Assembly: GCA_945865375.1 (NCBI GenBank)
Contig: CAMBEJ010000008.1
Coordinates: 1 to 64,000, forward strand
Length of the DNA stretch: 64,000 bases
Reading direction: 5' to 3'
Source: Akkermansia muciniphila
Lineage (GTDB): Bacteria; Verrucomicrobiota; Verrucomicrobiia; Limisphaerales; F1-80-MAGS106
Part shown: positions 20,114-29,688 of the stretch, piece after piece
How positions within the stretch are numbered: position 1 is the first letter of the stretch
How the letters are laid out: each line of letters opens with the position of its first letter
Translations under genes and position numbers: made by a program
The notes under the pieces: model-generated
Databases searched by the model: none
Seen by the model: only the letters and a program-made list of their open reading frames with translations
Told to the model about the DNA's origin: nothing

Positions 20114-21379
20114 ATGCAGGGATCCTTCTTCCTCCAAGCGCGGGACGTCATCCCGGTGGCTCATCCCGCCATCCAAGGGGGCATTGTCGAGATCCATGGA
20201 AACCGCATAACGGCTGTCCACCCACCGGCACAAAAGAAAAACCTGCCCCAGGATCGGTTTTTTGACCTCGGGGACAGCATTATCATCCCGGGTCTCGTCA
20301 ACGCTCATTGCCATTTGGATTACACCTCGATGGTCGGAGTGATCCCACCGCCATCCAGTTTCACAACCTGGATTCACTCCATCCAGGGACTGAAACGTGA
20401 ATGGACGCTTGATGATTTCAAAGCATCCTGGCTTGAGGGCGCGCGAATGCTTGTCCACTCGGGCGTCACCACGGTCTGTGACATCGAGTCGATCTGGGAT
20501 CTCGTCCCAGACATCTCTCGTCTGACGCCGCTCCGTGTCATTTCGTGCCTGGAACTCATCGCCCTCTCGAACTCTGGGGACCCGACGCCTATGCTGGACA
20601 AGTTGACCCAGTTCAAAAAATTAGAAATCCTTCATAAATGGAGAGTGGGGCTCTCTCCTCACGCACCCTACTCCACGACGCCGCTTCTGCTGAACCTCTT
20701 GGCAACAGCACTCCAATCAACAAACACAATCGTCACGATGCATATCGGTGAATCCGCTGAGGAATGGGAGATGTTCAAACTGCGGAGGGGGCCCCTGTAC
20801 GAGTGGTTGGCTCCCCAGCGATCCATGAAAATCTGCGATGGCAAAAGCCCTATCCAAATCGTGAAGGATTGTGGAATATTGTCCCCTTCATTCCTGGGAG
20901 TTCACATGAATTATATGGACACCTCAGATGCCGCGATGTTCGCTGAGACGGGAGCGTCGATGGTCCATTGTCCAAGGAGCCACTCCTACTTCAACCATTC
21001 AGAATTCCCTCTTGCTGTCGCAAAGAAAAACAAGATCCCAATTTGCTTGGGAACGGACAGTCTGGCAACGGTTCGTGTTTCCAAATCAACCGTGACAAAA
21101 CTCTGTCTGTTTGCCGAAATGCGGGAGTTCATGCGAAAATATCCGGACATCGCCCCCCGGGAAGTCCTCGAGATGACAACCACCACGCCAGCGCAAGCGT
21201 TGGGTCTTCAAGGCCTAGCCGGGACCTTGAGCAAAGGTGCGTTCGCAGACTTGGTGGTCATCCGAGCGAAGGACCCCGCTTCCGATCCTTATACAACTGT
21301 CGTCTTGAACGAAGATCCACACCGCGCTGTAATGATCGATGGTGCCTGGGTCGTGACTCCCCCTCATCTCCAGTCGTGA
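20114..21379 (+). CDS. Amidohydrolase (chlorohydrolase/aminodeoxyfutalosine deaminase-like)
   Basis: IIPGLVNAHCHLDYT, GLSPHAPYSTTP, MHIGESAEE, VHCPRSHSYFNHSEFP, CLGTDSLAT. Confidence 0.85.
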   Translation: MQGSFFLQARDVIPVAHPAIQGGIVEIHGNRITAVHPPAQKKNLPQDRFFDLGDSIIIPGLVNAHCHLDYTSMVGVIPPPSSFTTWIHSIQGLKREWTLDDFKASWLEGARMLVHSGVTTVCDIESIWDLVPDISRLTPLRVISCLELIALSNSGDPTPMLDKLTQFKKLEILHKWRVGLSPHAPYSTTPLLLNLLATALQSTNTIVTMHIGESAEEWEMFKLRRGPLYEWLAPQRSMKICDGKSPIQIVKDCGILSPSFLGVHMNYMDTSDAAMFAETGASMVHCPRSHSYFNHSEFPLAVAKKNKIPICLGTDSLATVRVSKSTVTKLCLFAEMREFMRKYPDIAPREVLEMTTTTPAQALGLQGLAGTLSKGAFADLVVIRAKDPASDPYTTVVLNEDPHRAVMIDGAWVVTPPHLQS

Positions 21380-21381
21380 AC

Positions 21382-22626
21382 ATGGTCACCTTGGAACAAC
21401 AGCTTGCTCACGAACTGGCGGTGTTGGACCGCGCAGGACTCAAGCGTTTCCTCAGAACCATCTCGTCGGCACAAGGAACTTGTGTCAGCTCGGAAGGACG
21501 CCAGTTTATCAATTTTTCCTCCAATGATTATCTGGGATTGGCCAATCACCCTGAACTCAATCAGGCTGCCCAGGCCGCCATCGCCGCCTTTGGGACAGGT
21601 GCCGGCGCGTCCCGCCTTATCTCAGGTTCGAACGCCTGGTTCCCAAAACTGGAAACGACCCTCGCCCTCTATAAAGGAACCGAACGCGCGCTGGCTTTCT
21701 CCTCGGGCTACGCGGCGACGTTGGGAACCCTCCCCTGCCTGGTTACGAAAGGGGACGTGATTCTGGCCGATCGTCTCGCCCACGCTTCGATTATCGATGC
21801 TGCCCGTCTGTCAGGCGCAACCCTTAGAGTGTTTAGGCACAACGACATGGGTCACTTGCAAAAACTCCTCCGTTGGGCTGCCACCGAACTCCAAGCCTCT
21901 CGCTCCAAATCCCCCTGCTCCGATGCCAACCCTCGAACCCTCCCCACGGAATCTCGTCCAAGGAGAATTCTCATCGCCACCGAATCGATTTTTTCAATGG
22001 ATGGCGACACCGCGCCCCTGATGGACATCGTCGCATTGAAAACCGATTGGAATGCGTTCCTCTTCCTGGATGAGGCTCACGCAACAGGTCTCTGCGGCCC
22101 ACAAGGAAAGGGGTGGGCTCACGCCTGCGCTGTGGCCGAGCATGTCGAGGTGACTATGGGCACATTGGGCAAGGCCTGCGGCTCTTCGGGGGGCTTTGTC
22201 TGCGGAACTGCCACGTTGATCGAATTCCTGATCAACCGGGCGCGCACCTTTCTTTTCTCCACTGCTCCGTTGCCTGCCTGTGCGGCAGCCGCTCAAACTG
22301 CACTCGAGTTGATGAGCTCGCACGAAGGAGATAGGCGGCGCGCGGTGCTCTGGGATAACATCCGCCTTCTCTCCTCGGCACTCCGTTATGAAAAACCATC
22401 CCAAAGCGCAATTTTTCCGATACTCGTAGGGGCGGAACACCGAGCTTCGCGGATCTCCCAAGCACTCTTTGAAAAGGGATTCCTCGTGCCTGCAATTCGC
22501 TACCCTACCGTGGCGCGTGGAAAGGCGCGGTTAAGGATAAGTCTCTCGGCTGATCACACATCGGAACAAATCCACTTTTTGGTCGCAGCGCTCGAAAGCG
22601 CCTGCGCCGACACTCTCTCAGTGTGA
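21382..22626 (+). CDS. bioF: 8-amino-7-oxononanoate synthase family protein
   Basis: INFSSNDYLGLANHPEL, GTGAGASRLISGSNAWFPKLE, FLDEAHATGLCGPQGKG, MGTLGKACGSSGGFV. Confidence 0.9.
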   Translation: MVTLEQQLAHELAVLDRAGLKRFLRTISSAQGTCVSSEGRQFINFSSNDYLGLANHPELNQAAQAAIAAFGTGAGASRLISGSNAWFPKLETTLALYKGTERALAFSSGYAATLGTLPCLVTKGDVILADRLAHASIIDAARLSGATLRVFRHNDMGHLQKLLRWAATELQASRSKSPCSDANPRTLPTESRPRRILIATESIFSMDGDTAPLMDIVALKTDWNAFLFLDEAHATGLCGPQGKGWAHACAVAEHVEVTMGTLGKACGSSGGFVCGTATLIEFLINRARTFLFSTAPLPACAAAAQTALELMSSHEGDRRRAVLWDNIRLLSSALRYEKPSQSAIFPILVGAEHRASRISQALFEKGFLVPAIRYPTVARGKARLRISLSADHTSEQIHFLVAALESACADTLSV

Positions 22627-22668
22627 CCGGCGTGGCATTTTTCCCACTTTATTGGTCGATACTATTCT

Positions 22669-24126
22669 ATGCACCCGATCGCAAAGCTGGATCATAAGTT
22701 CCTCTGGCACCCCTTTACTCAGATGAAGGACTGGCTGACGCGCGAGCCAATAGTTATCAGATCGGGAAAAGGTTCCGTTCTGGTGGATGTGAAAGGACGC
22801 CAATACCTCGATGCCAATTCTTCCATCTGGACCAACATTCACGGGCATCGAAATCCCAAGATCGATAAGGCACTGCGCCGACAGTTAGAGAAAATCTCCC
22901 ACTCATCCGCCCTCGGGCTCGCTAGCGAGCCCGCTCCAAAACTCGCCGCTCGACTCATCACCGCGGCCGTGACACCGGCCAAAAAACGGAATTTTCCATC
23001 TCCCAGAGCAAGACTTCCTTCATCCCCATCCCTGACAAAAGTCTTCTTTTCTGATGACGGCTCAACCGCGATGGAAACGGGCATCAAACTGGCCACCGAA
23101 TTTGCGAAAAGAACACGCGGGATCACAAAGCCCCGTTTCCTTTCTCTTGAAGGTGCCTATCACGGCGATTCGGTCGGAGCCTCCAGCATGGGACACATTC
23201 AACTCTTTCGCCGATCCTGCACCAGCATTCTCTTTAAGTGTGACACGGTCATGTCTCCTTACTGCTACCGCTGCCCCTTCAACAAAGCCAAACCGGAAAA
23301 GGCAGACGCTCGCTCTTATCGCCAATGCGAATGGCAGTGCGTCGATGTCGTCGAACGCGCGTTTGCCCGACAAAATAAAAAGGGAGCCCCCTACGCTCTC
23401 TTCGCGCTGGAGCCGTTGATTCAAGGTGCCGCGGGAATGATCCCTCAACCCGAGGGCTGGCTTTCCCGAGTCTGTGAGATCGCCCGCCATTATGGAACCC
23501 TCACCCTGCTGGATGAAGTGATGACAGGTTTTGGGAGAGCCACCACAAAGCTGCTTCCGAACGGGAGAAGTGAGCTGTTCGCGTTTCAACGTGAGGGTGT
23601 GACCCCTGACATGGTGGCTCTTGCCAAGGGCATGACGGGCGGCTATCTACCCATGGCGGCAACCCTCATATCTCAACCCATTTTTGATGCGTTCCTGGGT
23701 GAATACGAAGAGTTCAAAACCTTTTTCCACGGCCATAGCTACACCGCCAATCAACTGGGCTCGGCTGCAGCCCTCGCAAACCTGGATTTGCTTGAGTCTC
23801 CCCGCGTCCGCAAACACCGGGCAACCATGGAAGTCGAACTGCAAGAGGGCCTGAACATCCTATGGAAGAGCCCTTGGGTCGGCGATATCAGGCAGGTCGG
23901 ACTCATTGTGGGCGTCGAATTGGTCAAAAATCAGAGAGATAGAACTCCTTTCAAACTCCAAGACCGGGTTGGAATCCGGGTTTGTGAGGCGATGGCTAAA
24001 AAGGGCGTCCTAACACGGCCCATAGGAAATGTGATCGTCCTCATGCCCCCCTTTAGCACGACCGTGCCTCAGCTCCACACGATGATGACTGTCCTGTTTG
24101 AATCCCTCAGAGAAACTCTCGGATAA
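22669..24126 (+). CDS. bioA: Adenosylmethionine-8-amino-7-oxononanoate transaminase
   Basis: FLWHPFTQMKDW, FFSDDGSTAMETGIKLA, GAYHGDSVGASSMG, LLDEVMTGFGR, LAKGMTGGYLPMAATL. Confidence 0.92.
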   Translation: MHPIAKLDHKFLWHPFTQMKDWLTREPIVIRSGKGSVLVDVKGRQYLDANSSIWTNIHGHRNPKIDKALRRQLEKISHSSALGLASEPAPKLAARLITAAVTPAKKRNFPSPRARLPSSPSLTKVFFSDDGSTAMETGIKLATEFAKRTRGITKPRFLSLEGAYHGDSVGASSMGHIQLFRRSCTSILFKCDTVMSPYCYRCPFNKAKPEKADARSYRQCEWQCVDVVERAFARQNKKGAPYALFALEPLIQGAAGMIPQPEGWLSRVCEIARHYGTLTLLDEVMTGFGRATTKLLPNGRSELFAFQREGVTPDMVALAKGMTGGYLPMAATLISQPIFDAFLGEYEEFKTFFHGHSYTANQLGSAAALANLDLLESPRVRKHRATMEVELQEGLNILWKSPWVGDIRQVGLIVGVELVKNQRDRTPFKLQDRVGIRVCEAMAKKGVLTRPIGNVIVLMPPFSTTVPQLHTMMTVLFESLRETLG

Positions 24127-24167
24127 CCCGTCACAACAGCCAAAAAAACTCCCTCACGTTGAGTGGG

Positions 24168-25049
24168 TCAGGAGTTCGGAACCTCGACAACAGTCATCCA
24201 CATTCGCCCTCCAAATTCCCGCCTCAGCTTCTCAGCCAGACGTTCTCCCGAAACCAAAGAGCCACAGATCGCGAAAATCGTGGATCCACTCCCTGACATC
24301 ATCGCTCCAATCGCTCCTTCCCTTTTCACGAATTCGAGCATCATCGCGATCAACGGGTATTTTTCGAATACGGGGAGTTCAAGTGAGTTATACATGAGTG
24401 GAATGGCGTCGACCAAAGCCCCAAGTTGAAGGTGCCATGCCAAGTTGGCGGCGCGACCGGTCAAGCCATTCAGCGCTCCGGGGAATTTGGAAAGGGCCTG
24501 GTAAGCCCACGCGGTGGTCACGCCAAAACCAGGATGACAGAGGACGAACGCAGCCCCTTTCAAGGCAAGAAAAGGGGCCAACGGTGTGACGATTTCTCCC
24601 CTACCAATGCCCGAAGCCGGCATTTCTTGGAGGAAAAAGGGGATATCAGACCCCAACCCTGCCGCGAGGCCAACGATCTCGACAGCAGTCAGTGGGAACC
24701 CAAAGATCTCGTTCAACCCCAGCAACGTGTGCGCCGCGTCGCTGCTGCCACCTCCCAGTCCCGCCGAAGCTGGAACATGCTTGACCAGTCGGATCGAAAC
24801 TCCGTCCTGTGCCCCAATACGGCTTAGAAAAATCCTGGCCGCTCTCCATGATAGGTTGGAAGCATCGGACGGAACTCCCGGGGCATCACATTCGAGGCGG
24901 ATACCGACACCGACCCTCTCGATCTCCAACTCATCACAAATCTGGATCGGATACAGGATTGTTTCCAACTCATGAAACCCATCCAGGCGCTTACCCAGGA
25001 TATTGAGAAGAAGGTTGACCTTGCAAGGGGCCCGGCGACTCACAATCAT
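24168..25049 (-). CDS. ispE: 4-diphosphocytidyl-2-C-methyl-D-erythritol kinase
   Basis: APCKVNLLLNILGKRLDGFHELETI, HVPASAGLGGGSSDAAHTL, GAMMSGSGSTIFAI. Confidence 0.92.
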   Translation of the reverse strand: MIVSRRAPCKVNLLLNILGKRLDGFHELETILYPIQICDELEIERVGVGIRLECDAPGVPSDASNLSWRAARIFLSRIGAQDGVSIRLVKHVPASAGLGGGSSDAAHTLLGLNEIFGFPLTAVEIVGLAAGLGSDIPFFLQEMPASGIGRGEIVTPLAPFLALKGAAFVLCHPGFGVTTAWAYQALSKFPGALNGLTGRAANLAWHLQLGALVDAIPLMYNSLELPVFEKYPLIAMMLEFVKREGAIGAMMSGSGSTIFAICGSLVSGERLAEKLRREFGGRMWMTVVEVPNS

Positions 25050-25115
25050 ACCGGTTCATCTCAAACGAAAAGGCCAACAATGGATCATTGTTGGCGCAAA
25101 ACTCTGCGAGAAACT

Positions 25116-25646
25116 TCAATAATCGAAGATCCGGAAACGACTGCCGGGCACCAACGGGGCGATGTCACCGCCAGTGAAGCCCATTTGCGTGTCCGTTTCA
25201 AACGCGCTGTCGGTGATCAACCGGGGCTTGTAACTGTCTGGATAAACCGGGTGCTCAGAAATGTCCGGGATAAGATAATTACCAGGCTTGAGATAGGGCT
25301 CGTAACTCGGGATTGGGAAAGTGAGAATCTCGAAGGCTCCCACCACCGTCCTCGCCACACTCCGGTTGAACCCTTTGAAAAATCCACTGGTGTAAGCCAC
25401 TTCGTTTGGCCCGTACAACGCGGACTGCTCGACCGATCTCCGAATCTCCCCCATCCGGGTGAACTCACTAAGGTTGTTCACGCCGCGACCCAACTTCTGC
25501 TCCGGACCCGCGCAGCCGGAATTGATCAATAGGAGGCCACAGGCGAACCCGAATGCAAGCCGTTGAATGCGCATAGTCATGAAATCGTTAAGCAAGAGGT
25601 TAGTCAGCTCAGGTTTCTTGTAAAGGACTTTCAGCACAACTTGCAT
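25116..25646 (-). CDS. TIGR04073-like exosortase-system-associated lipoprotein
   Basis: lipobox-like LLLINSGCAG; KLGRGVNNLSEFTRMGEIRRS...GFFKGFNRSVARTVVGAFEILTFPIPSY. Confidence 0.65.
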   Translation of the reverse strand: MQVVLKVLYKKPELTNLLLNDFMTMRIQRLAFGFACGLLLINSGCAGPEQKLGRGVNNLSEFTRMGEIRRSVEQSALYGPNEVAYTSGFFKGFNRSVARTVVGAFEILTFPIPSYEPYLKPGNYLIPDISEHPVYPDSYKPRLITDSAFETDTQMGFTGGDIAPLVPGSRFRIFDY

Positions 25647-25652
25647 GAACCG

Positions 25653-25793
25653 CAGGGCTGATTCAAGAAAACGGAGCGCTGGCTTCCAGCCGGCTTTGGT
25701 TCAACGATCCGTCGGTCGCGCAGCCAAGCCGATTGGAAATCGGCGCTCCGGCCCCTCTGGCTGAGCATCCGCTGTTTTCTTGAATCAGCCCTG
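25653..25793. mobile_element. 141 bp MITE with perfect 20 bp TIRs and 9 bp target duplication
   Basis: cagggctgattcaagaaaac (25653-25672) / gttttcttgaatcagccctg (25774-25793), flanked by catgaaccg at 25644-25652 and 25794-25802. Confidence 0.85.
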
Positions 25794-25805
25794 CATGAAC
25801 CGTCC

Positions 25806-26297
25806 GCATCTCAGATTTTTCGTGCTCGCGTTTCCTACTCGTAATCGTAATCGTAATCGCAATCGTAATCCCATGAACCGCCGATTCGACCACGAAAAGG
25901 TGGAGGTTTACCAAGTATCTTTGGCTTTCATCACCTGGCTTGAGCCGATCTTGCAGAAATTGCCCAAGTCCCTCTCTGTGACCGACCAATTCGATCGGGC
26001 CAGTACCTCCATCCCTCTGAACATTGCCGAAGGCAACGGAAAATTCACTGGAGCGGATCGTTGCCGATATTTTGACAATGCCCGTGGCTCCGCTTTGGAA
26101 AGTGTCGCCGCCCTGGATGTGCTCGTGGCCAAAGGCCGATGTTCTGGGGAGGAAGTGCTGTCAGGAAAAGACCGCCTCTGGGGCGTCGTTTCGATGCTAG
26201 TCGCCTTGATAAAGGCAAACTCCGATTACCGGTTGCACGAGGGAAACCCGGGATAGGATTACGATTACGAGAAGATCTGGAAAAATCTGAGATGCGC
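25806..26297 (+). mobile_element. TIR-bounded element carrying a four-helix-bundle protein gene
   Basis: gcatctcagattttt / aaaaatctgagatgc ends, cgtaatcgtaat arrays inverted at both ends, intact ORF between. Confidence 0.65.
25873..26256 (+). CDS. Four helix bundle protein (23S rRNA intervening-sequence protein family)
   Basis: MNRRFDHEKVEVYQVSLAFITWLEP...LTDQFDRAS-like SVTDQFDRASTSIPLNIAEGNGKFTGADRCRYFDNARGSALES. Confidence 0.88.
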   Translation: MNRRFDHEKVEVYQVSLAFITWLEPILQKLPKSLSVTDQFDRASTSIPLNIAEGNGKFTGADRCRYFDNARGSALESVAALDVLVAKGRCSGEEVLSGKDRLWGVVSMLVALIKANSDYRLHEGNPG

Positions 26298-26385
26298 ACC
26301 ATGAACCAAGTGCCTCTTAGAGAAAACTGAGAAGGGTTATCCTGAGTCCCACCCCCGGCCCGGAGCGCGCCTCCCCTCCCAACCC

Positions 26386-27399
26386 TCACACCTGATCCTG
26401 CGACGCTTTGAGATCCTTCTTATGCCAGAAGTAAGCCACCATCACACTGATCTCATAAAGCAAGTGCAACGGCGCAGCCATAATGAACATTGTCAAAGGA
26501 TCCCCGGATGGCGTCAGCACCGCGCAGATAACCAAGTTGAGAACAACCCAATAAGAACGAAAGGCCGCAAGCTTCTTGTAGTCGAGCAAGCCGATTCGCA
26601 CGAGAATTAGGATCACGACCGGAAGCTCGAAACTGACGCCTAGAGCGAGCAAGAATTTACAGACGAAACTCAAGTATTCTTCCGCTCTCCATTCATCCGC
26701 TCCGAAACCCATCCATTGTGACATTTGAACCGAGGCCATCAACGCCACTTGAAGCAGTATGAAATAGCAAAAAGCGACTCCCAACAAAAAGAGGAAAGTG
26801 CCCATCGCCGCCACCTGCAGGACAAGATTTTTCTCATGGAGATGCAGCGCCGGGAGTATATAATGGCCAAGAAAATATAAAACGAAAGGGCATGAGAGGA
26901 CGACTCCTCCGAAGAACGCAACCTGGAACATCACCATGAGCGCCCCCATGGGACTGTAATTCTTGAGTGTCACCGCCAGCGAGCTTCCACCCACAACCGG
27001 AGAAGAATTCCAATCCATCCCCACCACCACGTTGGTGCCGATTAAAATTGGATTCAGCCGCAGAGACTCAAAATGACGTGGCGGGGTGCCCTCGGATTGA
27101 ACCATCGGGAAACTGGGAGCTCTAACTTTTCCCAAAAAATTCGTGCCGAGGTAGACGCCCACCAATCGGTTCGTCCCCGAAGCGTCGGCGTCCACATTGG
27201 AACGCTTAAGCGGCCAAGTCAGAATGCCAATAACCCTATCCGCAGCGACCATGCACAGGAGCATCCCCAAGACCACTGCCACAACACAGCGGACCAAGGT
27301 CCAACGAAGATCCTCCAGGTGATCGAGAAACGGCTTAACCGGCCCCCCACCCTCTTCGGGATGGACTTCTATTAGCCCATCCCCGGGCTCGTCTGACAT
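26386..27399 (-). CDS. tatC: Twin-arginine translocase TatC
   Basis: PFLDHLEDLRWTLVRC, AFRSYWVVLNLVICAVLTPSGDPLTMFIMAAPLHLLYEISV. Confidence 0.93.
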   Translation of the reverse strand: MSDEPGDGLIEVHPEEGGGPVKPFLDHLEDLRWTLVRCVVAVVLGMLLCMVAADRVIGILTWPLKRSNVDADASGTNRLVGVYLGTNFLGKVRAPSFPMVQSEGTPPRHFESLRLNPILIGTNVVVGMDWNSSPVVGGSSLAVTLKNYSPMGALMVMFQVAFFGGVVLSCPFVLYFLGHYILPALHLHEKNLVLQVAAMGTFLFLLGVAFCYFILLQVALMASVQMSQWMGFGADEWRAEEYLSFVCKFLLALGVSFELPVVILILVRIGLLDYKKLAAFRSYWVVLNLVICAVLTPSGDPLTMFIMAAPLHLLYEISVMVAYFWHKKDLKASQDQV

Positions 27400-27429
27400 A
27401 GCAATGCCGAATCAACTCCGAGTTTAGCC

Positions 27430-27687
27430 CTAGGGGTTCGGCGCACTTTTGGATGCACTCGCCGAGGAGGAAGACTCCACACCGACGGGTGTGATTGTTC
27501 GTCGGGGAGGTTCTGGATCAGGATGATCTTCGATCGCCCGATGCAGGTCATCCTGAACCTCTTTGGTCGCTCTTTTAAACTCCTTGATGCCCTGGCCGAG
27601 ACCTCTCGCCAACTCGGGAAGCTTCTTCGCACCGAAAAGTATCAGAACCACGACTAATATCCCAACGATTTCTGGCCATCCTAACAT
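27430..27687 (-). CDS. tatA: Twin-arginine translocase TatA/TatE family
   Basis: [40 protein letters not shown]. Confidence 0.93.
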   Translation of the reverse strand: MLGWPEIVGILVVVLILFGAKKLPELARGLGQGIKEFKRATKEVQDDLHRAIEDHPDPEPPRRTITPVGVESSSSASASKSAPNP

Positions 27688-27778
27688 ATATTTTAAAGGA
27701 TAAACGAACAGCGACTTCTGAACCCTAGATCATGACATCCAAATTGTAAAGCGACGCGCTAATTCCAGCCCATGTCCC

Positions 27779-28456
27779 TTATTTCAGAGGCTTCGGCTTC
27801 AAGAGAATGAACTGCCCGCGCCGGTTCTTTGACCATGCTTCTTCCGTGCTCCCCGGGATGGCAGGACGAGCCTCACCATATGAAATCGTCCGAATTCTAT
27901 CCGGGCCGATTCCCAAATTCGCAAGGTATTCCCGCAAGCTCAACGCCCGACGCTCCCCTAGCGCGAGGTTATAGCCTTCAGTACCGCGCTCGTCACAGTG
28001 GCCCTCGATCAACAGTTTGTCAGCCATGCCCGTTCGCAGAACTTTCGCCACCTCTTCCATCTTCCCATTTTCTCCAGCTCGAACAGAAGACTTATCGAAC
28101 TCAAAATAGACGGTGTAAGACGCCAAGGCGGCGGGGTCCATGATCATATTCTCGAACATCTCCAAGCCAGAAAGCGCCAGCGGATCACCGTTCGGATTGA
28201 TCGGGTTGATCGGCGTCCCTGAAGCCCCGGGATCCTGAACGTTCGGGCGGCCTCCAGTCAGATCCGGCCGTTCGGCCCCGTTACCGGGTTTCCCTCCCGA
28301 GGGGGTCGTCGATCCAAAGGGTGGCTCAGTGCCAGGTGCTCTCGTCGGAGCACCGGGAATGTAAGTGGGTCCCTTAGGTGATTTCTTGCATCCGACCGTG
28401 CTAAGGGCCGTCAGTAATCCTAGTGCTAACGAAAATATCAGTTGCGTCCGTTTCAT
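27779..28456 (-). CDS. pal: Peptidoglycan-associated lipoprotein (OmpA C-terminal domain)
   Basis: lipobox LSTVGC; VYFEFDKSSVRAGENGKMEEVAKVLR...IEGHCDERGTEGYNLALGERRALSLREYL. Confidence 0.92.
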   Translation of the reverse strand: MKRTQLIFSLALGLLTALSTVGCKKSPKGPTYIPGAPTRAPGTEPPFGSTTPSGGKPGNGAERPDLTGGRPNVQDPGASGTPINPINPNGDPLALSGLEMFENMIMDPAALASYTVYFEFDKSSVRAGENGKMEEVAKVLRTGMADKLLIEGHCDERGTEGYNLALGERRALSLREYLANLGIGPDRIRTISYGEARPAIPGSTEEAWSKNRRGQFILLKPKPLK

Positions 28457-28479
28457 GTCTTGTGCCTTGAGCAATAGCT

Positions 28480-29688
28480 TCAGCGAGCCCAACAGGGCTG
28501 TGAACTGCTTCCCAAAATATGTTTGACATCCTTGACCTGTTTGGTTGGGACGTCAAGCAAAGACAGCACACGCGAGCCTTTGGAACGTCTGCTAAAAACG
28601 AGGGTTCTTGAATTTGGAGCCCAGGAGGGATCCTCACCCGAAACCAGTTCCTTCACATCTCCCCTGGAAGGAGACACGACGCAAATCTCAAAGTTCGCTC
28701 CTCCGCGTTGTGTCGTGAATGCGATACTCTTCCCGTCCGGTGACCAGTCCGGCTCCGTGGCATTCGCCACACCCGGCGTCATCAAACGTTTCACCGCGCC
28801 TCCAGAAGCGGAAACTGTGTAAAGCGACGGGCGCCCCTGCAACCTTGAAACAAAACAAAGAGTCTGGTTGTCAGGCGACCAACAAGGTGAGGACTCGTCC
28901 TCCTTGGTCCGTGTCAACTGGACCAGGTTGCCTCCTCGCACATCGCTCACATAAACATCCGGGCTGCCTCCTTTGCTCAAAATCATGGCGAGTCGCTGCC
29001 CATCGGGTGAGATCGCGGCGCCGGTGTTCAACCCCGTGTATCGCGCCACAATCTGCCTCGCACCAGTCGTCAGATCATGCGAGTAGATATCTGGATTCCC
29101 CAGCTTGTACGACGTATAGTAGAGCATTCTCCGACCCGGTGCCCATGCGGGCGCGAACACTAACGCGTTGTCTTGCGTAATCCGATTGGCCGCAAACCCA
29201 TCGTAATCGGAAACAACCACCTCATTATTGATGCCCGCATCGACTTTATACGCTATTCTCGTCAACGATATACCCTTCTTCCCAGTCACCGCCTGGATCA
29301 CATCGTCCGCAAAGGCATGAGCCTGGATTCTCATCGAACCACTCGAATACGCTCTGTCAAGGACATGAACTTTCGTCGCCGCCTCCAGAACATGCCCCTC
29401 CACACGTCCACTGTTACTTCCAGTAATGAGATAACCCGCCTCGCTTGCGCCAACGAAACTAAAGCCTTGAATCCCCAGATCGAATCTCACCACAGAATCA
29501 ACTTCGCCGGAAAATCCAGACATTGAAACGGGTATCAGTTTGCTGGGATCAGCCCACTTGGAAATCCTGAGCTCAACCGGTTCCTCCGCACGAGCGCTGC
29601 CGACTCCCAGAAGGATCGAGCAGACCGCAGCCAAGCTGCTCAAGGGCATGCATCGCTTCATTCGAATATCAATTCCTTTCATAAACAA
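28480..29688 (-). CDS. tolB: Tol-Pal system beta-propeller protein TolB
   Basis: PDGQRLAMILSKGGSPDVYVSDVRGGNLVQLTRTKEDESSPCWSPDNQTLCFVS repeats. Confidence 0.88.
   Translation of the reverse strand: MFMKGIDIRMKRCMPLSSLAAVCSILLGVGSARAEEPVELRISKWADPSKLIPVSMSGFSGEVDSVVRFDLGIQGFSFVGASEAGYLITGSNSGRVEGHVLEAATKVHVLDRAYSSGSMRIQAHAFADDVIQAVTGKKGISLTRIAYKVDAGINNEVVVSDYDGFAANRITQDNALVFAPAWAPGRRMLYYTSYKLGNPDIYSHDLTTGARQIVARYTGLNTGAAISPDGQRLAMILSKGGSPDVYVSDVRGGNLVQLTRTKEDESSPCWSPDNQTLCFVSRLQGRPSLYTVSASGGAVKRLMTPGVANATEPDWSPDGKSIAFTTQRGGANFEICVVSPSRGDVKELVSGEDPSWAPNSRTLVFSRRSKGSRVLSLLDVPTKQVKDVKHILGSSSQPCWAR

Noticed and set aside
20968-21381. N-terminal extension of the bioF ORF (552 aa version)
   Set aside because: Overlaps the amidohydrolase in another frame; BioF homology begins at MVTLEQQL (21382)
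25840-25872. cgtaatcgtaat arrays as a CRISPR
   Set aside because: Six-base units without spacers, at TIR-bounded element ends; no cas genes in the window
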